Source of the DNA: Lamellibrachia columna
Taxonomy: Eukaryota > Annelida > Polychaeta > Sabellida > Siboglinidae
Reading direction: 5' to 3'
Length of the DNA stretch: 64,000 nt
Assembly: GCA_963662155.1 (NCBI GenBank)
Contig: OY759262.1
Coordinates: 56,612,490 to 56,676,489, forward strand
Below are positions 20,201 to 31,923 of this stretch, one piece after another. A program made the translations under genes and the position numbers. Every line of letters begins with the position of its first letter. The first letter of the stretch is position 1. The notes beneath the pieces are model-generated. The model did not search any database, was not told the origin of the DNA, and saw only the letters and a list, made by a program, of their open reading frames with translations.

Positions 20201-21156
20201 TGGTAGGCTCTGTTGTCGGGACAACGGTAGTTTCAGTTGTTGTCTCGGTGGTAGGGTCTGTTTTCGGGACAGCAGTAGTTTCAGTTGTTGTCTCGGTGGT
20301 AGGCTCTGTTGTCGGGGCAGCGCTAGTTTCAGTTGTTGTCTCGGTGGTAGGCTCTATTGTCGGGACAGCGGTAGTTTCAGTTGTTGTCTCGGTGGTAGTC
20401 TCTGTTGTCGGGGCAGCGGTAGTTTCAGTTGTTGTCTCTGTGGTACGCTCTGTTGTCGGGACAGCGGTAGTTTCAGTTGTTGTCTCGGTGGTAGGCTCTG
20501 TTGTCGGGACAGCGGTAGTTTCAGTTGTTGTCTCGGTGGTAGGCTCTGTTGTCGGGACAGAGGTAGTTTCAGTTGTTGTCTCGGTGGTAGGCTCTGTTTT
20601 CAGGGAAGCTGTAGTTGCAGCTGTTGACTCGGTGGTAGGCTCTGTTGTCGTAACCATAATAATTTTTTCAGCCATAAATTATGTAAAAGTGAAAGTAAGT
20701 AATACAAAAATTGTACACTGCTGCACGTTGAATATATATTGTTGCATGCAACTATATACGGATAATTAATCGAATTAATCAATAATATTTCATCAGCCCA
20801 GTTCAAAATTACATGTTTTAGCGTGTACAGGTGGGGTGGGTGGGTGGGTGGGTGGGTGGGTGGGTGGGTGGGTGGGTGGGTGGGTGGGTGGTGAGTGAGT
20901 GAGTGAGTGAGTGAGTGGGTGGGTGGTTGGGTGAGTGAGTGAGTGAGTGAGTGGGTGGGTGGGTGGGTGAGTGAGTGAGTGAGTGAGTGAGTGAGTGAGT
21001 GAGTGAGTGAGTGAGTGAGTGAGTGAGTGAGTGAGTGAGTGAGTGAGTGAGTGAGTGAGTGAGTGAGTGAGAATGTTCGCAAGAAAGTGAAAATAAATGG
21101 GTTTGTATTAGAATGTGTCAGTCATTGTGTGAGTTTACATGTATGTTACCGCGCGT

Positions 21157-21247
<91 letters not shown>

Positions 21248-21339
21248 TATGTGTGTGTGTGTGTGTGTATGTGTGTGTGGTGTGTGTGTGTGTGTGTGTG
21301 CGTGCGCGCGCACGATATTGCGTGTGTGTGCGTGCGTCC

Positions 21340-21438
<99 letters not shown>

Positions 21439-21447
21439 GGTGTGTGT

Positions 21448-21484
<37 letters not shown>

Positions 21485-24400
21485 TGCGTATGTGTGTTAG
21501 TTTGTACATGTATGGTGCGTGCATGTGTGTGTATGGGTGCATGCGTTTGCGAATATGTGTGCGTCTGAATAGGGCTACTTAGCAAATTAGAGCGCGGCAG
21601 TTTGTGGTGACAGACACCGTGTACTGCAGAAAGACCACAGGATGTGTTTACTCAATCCTAGCTTTCATTAATGCGTGAGGTATCATAGGTGAGCAACTTT
21701 TCACTGTGACAGTCATAATATGAATACACATTTTTACGCCAGAGTGTTCGTAATTAACTATGGCATTTCACACCGACTCCAGATCATTTAATTAAATGTC
21801 AAAAAATTGTTTAGATATTGATGCGTTTTTCCCTACCGCGATATGTCACTGTGTTAACGACGAAGCCAGGCGCACTAGAGTTTGTTTCTTATGAAACCCA
21901 TAATAACAAGAGCAGAGCCGATGAAACACCCAAGTCGTGGGAAAAAGGACAAACCACAACTGAGTATGTTTCTCATCAAGCCCATTCTCGCCGCCAGGGC
22001 TTCTGACTACATCAGTACCAGTGGCAGATCGACCTGTTGAACCGCCGATTTTTCAGATGCTGTTTTAGCCAATGGAATTGCTCGCTGGAATTGACGAGGC
22101 CAGCACATCGGAACTTAACTTTAACTGTTTGTGGAGTCGCCCTCGCTGTCGGACGGGTAACAGGTAGGCATTTCATGGAAACGCTATTTGAAGTTTAGAC
22201 GCAGGAGCGTCTCAACCGTCTGGTTCCCAGAAACACGTCGACCAAGGTAACAAACGGGCCGAATTTCAAAAAGATTTGGCGCATTTCCGTGCTCTGTGTA
22301 GGATATATGCCATCGTTAGCAGTAACACTACCGCTGGCTTGCGATGATAATAAGCCGCTCGGGTGAACGGTACTAGCCGTACATTTCCACGCTCGGGTGA
22401 ACGGTACTAGCCGTACATTTCCACGCTCGGGTGAACGGTACTAGCCGTACATTTCCACGCTCGGGTGAACGGTACTAGCCGTACATTTCCACGCTGTGGT
22501 GTTTTCGCGGCCCTTTGCGCTTTTAGGCTGCCCGAATAAACGCGGCAGCCAAAAAGCGCCGTCTCACATATACAAACTATTACAATAGAACACAACAATA
22601 CAACGGTAACCACATTCTATATCAGATTTTGACTAGCTGTTGTGAAGATGTAAGGGACCAAGTCGAAAGACGCATTTCTTGAACATTTTACAAATAATTA
22701 ACATGAAAGTTAATCCTTTTATTGTGTTTGTGTAAAAAGGTTTTCTATAAACCTTTCATTGGGTAAACTGGAACACTATGCAACATACATCCATGCTGCT
22801 TCGATAGTCATGTTACATAATAAAATCACATACCTTTACAAGTCTGCGTTTCGTTGCTGAAGGTATAGCCGTCATTACAGTGATTGTCGTCGCATTTTCC
22901 TGGTCCGTTTATGAGACACTGTGAACAGTTCGAGCCGCACACCGCTACAACAAATAACACGCGTTTTAGCATTATTTAAGAGTGACGTTTCGCACTACAT
23001 TTGATGTAGTGAAGATATAAGGGACCTAGTCGAAAGGCGCATTTCACGACCACTTCATTCACTAAAAACAATTAATATGCTGGTCAATTGGGTTTCAGTA
23101 AGGATGTCTTCTGAAAAACATGAATTGGGTAAACTGTGTCATTATACAACATGGTACAATGTTGTGTCATTATGCAACATGGTACAATGTTGTTTCCAAT
23201 ACAAACAGCATATGACAGAGATCATTGCCATGTTGCCATTGTGCGACAACTCACATGTGATACTACATACAGCGCAAACCAGTTAAGCTTACAAAATACT
23301 GCGCGAAATGTTCAGCAAAGACACACACTACTTGGACATTTAAAATATGACCTGCTTCGCCCCGTATCTCCGTGGACATTTCGTATTGGTTCAAACAGCC
23401 CGTCAATATTTGGCACATTTCGATTTCGTGGTGGGAAAATATTTCAATTGACAGTGGATAAACTGTTTTGTTTGTATTCCGTTTTACATGCGTAATCTAT
23501 CGTAATAACTAGTACTAGTAGTACATTGTGAACGTGGCTGAAACACAAAGACATGCACGGTAGTCGTGACTGAAATACAACGTAGTACATTGACCGTGGT
23601 CGGTGTAGCTGTAGCTGATCCACAATGACATACATGGTGGTCGTGATTGAATGTGAAATACAAATGAATACGTGTTGGGTATGGCTGAAGCATGACATTA
23701 ATGCATTTTATTTATTTGATGGAGTGAAAATGTAAATGACCTAGCCGAAGAGCGCATTTCACGAAACATCTATTCATTAAAATAATTAATATACCAGTCA
23801 ATTCCCTTGTTGTGTTTGAGCTATGGTCTCTTCTATAAAACATTTATTTTGTATACTGGAACACTATGAAACAAGCAACCTTTTTGTCAATAGACAAGTT
23901 ATATAATTACATCACGTACCATCACAAGTCTGCCTTTCATTAGTGTAGCTGTAGCCGTTATTACATTGATTGTCGTCGCATTTCCCTGGTCCGTTTGTGA
24001 CACACCGTGCACAATTCGAGTCACACACCGCTGCCACAAATAACACGCAACTTAACATCACTAAAGAATGATACCGTTAAATATAGGTTATTGAACTTGT
24101 ACTACGTGTATCAAAAGGTAGCATTCTCAGTGTGCACACATGGCATATCACAGCACACAACTTACATTATTAGCATTTTTTAATATTTGATGTAGTGAAG
24201 GTGTAAGGGACCTAATCGAAAGTCGCATTTCACGAACACTTCATTCAATGAAAACATTTAATATACCGGTCAATCCTTCTATTTTCTTTGAGTATGGATG
24301 TGTTCTCTAAAGCATTAATTGTTTAAACTGGATCATTTTGCAACAGGAAACCACAGTGTTTCCTTAGTCAAGTTATATTATAAAATCACGTACGGTCACA

Positions 24401-27400
24401 AGTTTGCGTTTCATTGATGTATGTGTAGCCGTCATTACAGTGATTGTCGTCGCATTTTCCTGGTCCGTTTGTGACACACCGTGCACAGTTCGAGCCGCAC
24501 ACCGCTGCAACAAAAACACGCATCTTAGCAGTTTTGAAGATTTGTATCGTAAAATGTAGATTATTTAAATTGTACTAGGTTTATCATGGAAATAATGGAA
24601 ATAAACAACACACCACCTATATTATGACAACACATATTACGTCTCGTAAACACAGGCTGTTTTATAATTCAGTTTAAACACGTTATATCATTGTGCGCCA
24701 AAACAAACAGCATATGACATAGATCGTCGCCATGTCACACATATTACATTACATAAACGCACGGTGTTATACTATACCCCATGCTGCCATTGTGCGACAA
24801 CACGCAGGTGATACTACATATCGCGCAGACCAATTATGCATACAAAACACTGCGCGAAATGTTCAGCAAAGATACACAATACTTGGACATTTAAAATATG
24901 ATCTGCTTCGCCCTGTATCTCCGTGAACATTTCGTATTGGTTCAAACAGCCCGTCAATATTTGGCGCATTTCGATTTCGTGGTGGGAAAATATTTCAATT
25001 GACACTAGATAAACCGTTTTGTTTGTATTCCCGTTTACATGCGTAATGCAATCGTAATAACTAGTACTAGTAGTACTTTTTTAACGTGGCTGAAACGCAA
25101 AGACATGCACGTTAATCTTGACTGAAACACAACGTAGTACATGGGCCGTGGTCAGTGTGGCTGATCCACAATGACATACATGGTGGTCGTGATTGTATGT
25201 GAAATACAAATAACTACGTGTTAGGTATGGCTGAAGCATAAAATAAATGCATGGTCGGCATGCCTGAAATACAAAGTAACAAAAATCTTCTTTACCAGCA
25301 TATGACGTATTTGATGGAGTGAAAATGTAAATGACCTAGCCGAAGAGCGCATTTCGCGAAACTTTTATTCATTAAAATAATTAATATACCAGTCAATTCC
25401 CTTGTTGTCTTTGAATTAAGGTGTATTCAATAAAACATTCATTTTGTAAATTGGAACATTATGAAACAGACAACCGTTTTTTTTCCATAGACAAGTTATA
25501 TAATTAAATCACGTACCGTCACAACTCTGCGTTTCATTATTGTAGCTGTAGCCGTCATTACAGTGACTGTCGTCGCATTTCCCTGGTCCGTTAGTGACAC
25601 ACTGAGCACAGTTTGTGTCGCACTCCACTGCAACAAATAATATGCTTTTGACATCATTGCAGATTTATATCGCAAAAAAAGTAGGTTATTTTCTGTGAAC
25701 TCCGTAAATCGTATAAATATAATTTTAGATGACACGTGGCATTAAACAGCACACTACCTACATTACGAAATATCATATTAAATCGCGTAAACACATTGTG
25801 TTACATAAGTCGGTTTATACACGTAACGCCATTGTGCAAAAAAGGCCCATGATACGATATAGAGCACAGACCAATTAAACATACGAAACACTACACGAAA
25901 TGTACAACAAATGTACACAGTATTGTACATTTAAAATATCATCTGCTTTGCATCGTATTTCACCGTGAATAGCTAGACGTATCTGACCGAATAGAATTAA
26001 ACATTTCGTTTTTGTATTGGTGCAATCACTCCGTCAATACTTCTCACTATTCGATTAATTATTGGCAGGAGAATATTTCAGGTGAGAGTGTATGCATTGT
26101 TTCTTTTGCATTCCCATTGGCATGCGTAATTCAATCGTAATAAGTAGTACGTGCTCGACGTGGCTGAAACACCATGTAGCAATGGTCGTTGTGGCTGAAA
26201 CACCCAAAGTAGTACACGGTCGTTGTGATTGAAACACTATTTGGTAAATTGTCGATGTGGATGAAAAGCAAAGTTACACAACTGAGTTTTCGCATTGGTG
26301 CAATCACTCCATCAACTGTTTGAACTATTCGATTTCTTGGTCGGAAATATTTAACGTGACACTGGATACATTGTTTCGTTTCAATTCCCATTGACACATG
26401 TAATACAATCGTAATAAGTATTGCATGGTCTACCTGGCTGAAACACAATGTAGAACATGGTAGACGAGGCTGAAAAGAAAAGTAGTAAATTGTGGCGTGG
26501 CTAAAAAACAAAGCAGCTAACACGTCTTTAACAGCATTTATCTGATTTGATGTAATGACACTGTAAGGGACCTAGTAGAAAAGCGCATTTCACGGTTAAT
26601 TTGTACATTTAAAACAATTAATCTACCAGTCAATCCTCCAGCTTTTTTAGTCATAACGTTATCGCTAAAATATTAATTTCACAAACTGGACAATTGCTAA
26701 ACAGGCAACATAAGGTTTCCATAGTCAAGTTATATACCAAAAATCACGCACCGATATCGCAAAATGTAGGTTATTTAATTTATACAAACAGGAACATTGT
26801 GAAACAGGTAATCATAGACAAGTTAAATAATAAAATCACGCACCGTCGCAAGTCTCCGTTTCATTGTTGTAGATGTAGCCGTCATTACAGTGGTTGTCGT
26901 CGCATTTTCCTGGTCCGTTTATGACACATTGTGCGCAGTTAGAATCGCAAACTGTTGAAACAAATAACACGCATTTTAGTGTCATTGAATATTTATTTTT
27001 ATATAATTATCATTTTAAATGCACACACATGGCATTAAGCGGCACGCTACCTACTTTATGGCATAATACATTACATGCTGGTCGTCAGGGGAGGTTCGGG
27101 GGATTCGAACGAACCCCCCTTTTTGAGAGACTTTATTTTTAACTGTAAAATTTTTCAGAAATCATCCCAGAATTCCCGGCTGATTATGCACCCTCTAAGC
27201 CCCCCCTCAAAACCCTGGGGACAAGCCTGTATATTACATCGCCTAAGCACAGGTTGTTACATAACTTGCTTTAAACACGTAATGCTAATGTACGCCAAAA
27301 CGCACATTATATGACATACAACTACGCATACTGAAGCATATAAAACGCAATACGAAATGCATATCAAATGATACACATGACTCATGAACATTTAATATAA

Positions 27401-30400
27401 TTTATTATGATCTACTTCGCCTCGCATATCATTGTGTAAAGCTTCACGTATTTGATAGAATAAAATCATAATCTGAGTTTTTGTATAGCTGCAATCACTT
27501 CATCAATAGTTGGCACTATTCGACTTATTAGTCAGAGAATGTTTCAGGTGACATTCAATAAACTTTATGCTTGCAATCCGGTTGACGTGCCTAGTACAAT
27601 CGTAGTTAGAATTAGTTACATTGTCGACGTAGTTAAACACAATGTAGCACATTGCCAACGTGGCTGAAACATAAAGTAGTAAACTCAAATTGGTCCATGG
27701 TCGGTTTGGCTGAAAGCGGAGTAGAAACACAAAGTAGTACTTGGTCGGCGCGACTGAAACACAAAGTAGTGCATGTTCGGTGTAGTTAAAAAAACACGTT
27801 GTCGTCATGATTGAGTCACAAATTGGTACATGGACGGTGTGGCTGAAACGCAAATACTGCACTGTCGATTTTACTTAAACACACTGTAAGACATGTCATC
27901 TTCACTTAAACAAAAGGTGCATGGTTGGCGTGGCTGAAACAGAAAATTAGCAAAAACGTCCTTATTAATATCTGTAATTATTTGGTGTAGTGCAAATGTA
28001 CGGGACCTAGTCGAAAGGCCCGTTTCATGAACATTATGGTCATTTAAAATAACTAATATGCCAGTCAACCCTCCTACTGCGTTTGAGTCAGGATACCCTC
28101 AATAAACCATTCATTTTGAAAACTGGAACATTATGTAGCAAGCAGTAATGCTGCTTTCATTGTCAAGTTATATAATAAAGTCACGTACCGTCACAAGTCT
28201 GCTTCTCATTGTTGTAGGCATAGCCGTTATTGCAGTGGTTAACGTCGCATTTTCCTGGTCCGTTTGTAACACACTTCGCACAGTTCGAGCCGCACACGGC
28301 TGCAACAAAGCGCACGCGTCATTGTAGACGGATATCGCAAAGTGTAGGTTATTTAATGTGTACTACGCAGGTCGTATGTCATAAACATATCATTCTTGGT
28401 GTACACAAATGGCACTACGTTGGCCACGTACTACCTATATAGTGAGTATGACATAACAAGCCACATCGCCTTAACGTTGAGTGTTATATAACTTGGTCAA
28501 ACACATTAAGCCATTGCGCGCCAAAATACAAAGCATATGACAAAGTTCGCCGCCCAATGAAGCTGTCAAAACATTATAGGAAATGTAAGACAAATGTACA
28601 CACTACATTTAAAATATGATATGCGTCGCCTCGAATATCTCCGTGATAGACAAGTCTATCCACCTATTGTGTTTGTATCAGTATGTTTTGGACAAAACAT
28701 TCGTTCTGTAAAAAACACTATTATTTAAGGACATCCACGTTTTTGTATAATTAAATCATACAATATAATAACGTACCTGCACAAGTCTGTGATTCAATAA
28801 TGTAATCATAGCCGTTATTACAGTGATTATCATCGCATTTTCCTGGTCCTTTGGTGTCGCACCGTGCACAGTTCGCATCGCACACCGCTGCAATAAATAA
28901 CACGAATTTCAGCATTGTAACAAAATATATAGCAAAACGCAGTTCATCTGCGTGTTGTCCCTCGCCACCTCCAGACTCTCTGCGAAGCTTAGTCTCGTTC
29001 ACTCCTTTATATCGTCGACCCAAGATCTCGTACCACCGTTCCTTGTTCACTTCAACGAGCTATCTGGCTGTTGTAATTGGAAGCGAGAGTACGAAGCAAG
29101 CACTACATACTATGCACTACACTACACTACACTACACTACACTACACTACACTACACTACACTACACTACACTACACTACACTACACTACACTACAGCAA
29201 TAGGCGCATCACACAGACCTGTGTTTACGCACCGCTCCCGTATGTGTTAGTCTGTTATCAAGTGAGCATACTATTGCGTGGTTGGACTCGACGTCGAGCG
29301 TGAACTGAAGCAGTATGACTAAATTTGGGTCTTGCTATATACAAACACCTTTGTCGTGTGAGCCATTTACGGATAAATCCAAATGTACTTACTATTACAA
29401 AATCACATACAAATACGTTTTGCCTGCGTGCGTGCGAACGTGTGAGCGTGCGAACGTGCGAGCGTGCGAACGTGCGAGCGTGCGAGCGTGCTTGCGTGTG
29501 TGCGTGCGTACGTGCGTGCGTACGTGCGTGCGTACGTGCGTGCGTGCGTGCGTGCGTGGAGACTACATAACATATTCACGTACGACAGTTCGTGCTAAAA
29601 GACCCCATCTACTCATAAAGAACACAGGGGGTGTGTACTCGATGCAATATTTCACTAATGCAAAAGGTGTCATGGGTGAGCAACCAGACATTTTGGAGGA
29701 TAGGTGAAGCATTCACAGCCCAGACAGCGGGCGCCGTATTCATCCACAGGCGTTGGCAACAACATGTTGGATCCTTTTAAAAGAGTCCGCTTTTTATCTA
29801 ATGCAAGACATCAGATGAATAGGTCTATATGCACTTACGCCAGAGTGTTCGTAATTAAGTATCGCATTTCACTGAGATTCATAGTAATTTTATAATTAAA
29901 TGTCAACGAATGTGTTCGGATATTGATGCGTTTTTCGCTGCCGCGATATATAATTATGTCAACGAAGCGGTGACGAAGCGTGGTTGTTGTTAAGCCCATA
30001 ACGTGATGTTGTCGTCGGCAAGCCCTTTTTCTGTAACTGCACTAGCTGCACATTTGTGCGCTCTGGTGTTTTTCGCGACCGCTCGTGCTTATTGCAGCCT
30101 TTCTTTTTCAACCGGTTGTTTTTACCTAATTTATGTAGTGAGACTGTAAGGGAACCAGTCGAAACTCGCCTTGCTTGAACTCTTTATTGACTTGAACTAA
30201 TTAATATTCAGGCCAATCTACCTATTGTGTTTGAGTCAGGATGTCCCAAAAAAGCATTCATGTCGTAAACTGGTCTATTGTGTAATATGGTACGATGTCG
30301 TTTCCATAGTTAACCTATTATTCCATATGGTGAAGTGACGTACCGTCACAAGTCTGTGATTCGTTGTTGTAGCTGTAGCCGTAATTACAGTGATTGTAGT

Positions 30401-31865
30401 CGCATTTTCCTGGTCCGTTTGTGACACACCGTGCACAGTTCGTGTCGCACACCGCTGCAACAAATAAAATGCGTTTTAAAACTGTAGGTTTTTGTATTGC
30501 AAAAAAATTATTTAGTTAAGTTGAAGCCCAACATTAAGGCAAATTTATGTTTTGCTTAGTCATACGCAAGAAGGGCAGCGAAAGGTGGCGGACATAAATT
30601 GACACCTGATTTAGGAAGAATCAGTGGATGTAAACGAGCTAGCGACGGTGTGATTTGGCTCTTGGGTCTCTCACAGAGACATGCATGACTTGCTATATCT
30701 CATACCAGGCTGAGACAATCAGCGGTTAGTGTCACTGATTTATTATCTACGCAGATGTGTTATGGGTAACTAATTATAAATGTATTAAAAATTATGTTCT
30801 GCCTTTTGATAGGGCCAACATTTTCGCAGCGTTTAGTTGGTTTTATTTACTGCGCTGTCTGGCACAAGCGTCCAGTTTAAATTTAATTTCATCACGGATA
30901 CGGAAGGTTTCATGGATCTTCTCGTCAAATAAAAACATCGTGCAATGTTGTGTAATTTTCTACTGACCTTGATCTGTCTCTGACGACGGGTTACCAAAAC
31001 GTGGCCATGCGTCCGGGTTCTTGGCTGAAAGGAAAGAAACTCAATCTAAGTACCTGTATATACGAAGGTGTATAGCGCGGTTGAAGAGTCAATACAATTT
31101 TTTTATCAGCTCTATGGTTGGTTGGAAATTACACTTACTTCTATCACACAACATTTTTCACAACCTTTATTGTTTTGTTCCTCGACATATAATATTACGT
31201 TGTTGAAGAACAAAACAATAAAAACAATTTGTTGTATGTTAGAAGTTAGTGTAATAGACACATATAATCACAACTCAGAACATGGGTACACTCAACGTTG
31301 GGTATAACTAAGTGTGTTAAATAAATTAAAAAAAACTTTAATTTAGTTAACCCTTGGCGTCCGTGATATGTTGATTTTACAGAAACAGTACAAGCAGTTT
31401 CTTCTAGTTGCAAGTAAAATAGCCGCCTAATTATTCCATGACACTATTAGTTTTTGTTACCATACATCTACTTGCATACGTATAAAGATTACTTTGAGCA
31501 ATTCTTTATACAAAACCGCTGACATTTTTTTTCTGAATTGTATGTTGCGATTTGAACAGCAGTAACAGTGTTTTTTATTATTTCAGCAACTTCGTGTCTA
31601 ATTTGTCTCGAAATAAGGAGTACACGTGTTCAAGTACCAAAAACTAAAAACTTAATTCCAACAATTGAATCATTGAATGAAATGCACTTGTTTTTTTTGT
31701 ATTCATATAAGTACTTGAGCTGTGTGTCTGTGCTATTCTCGACAAAATATTTACAAGTTTATAAAAAACATCGAGTACAGTTTACGACGCACGAGAGAAC
31801 GACGTCACGCGAAATAAAAAAGTCAAAAAACGTATTCTTGCTCTGTGTTGAAATTGTTTTATATT

Positions 31866-31923
<58 letters not shown>

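Noticed and set aside
19665..20769. Long plus-strand ORFs (Cys/Gly/Arg-rich, 320 codons; Val/Ser-rich, 205 codons) opposite the mucin exon
   Set aside because: They are antisense frames of a 48-bp repeat; the minus frame has a good donor and Thr/Glu/Pro composition conserved between units.
22356..22491. CRISPR-like array
   Set aside because: Units are directly adjacent with no spacers, and the genome is eukaryotic.
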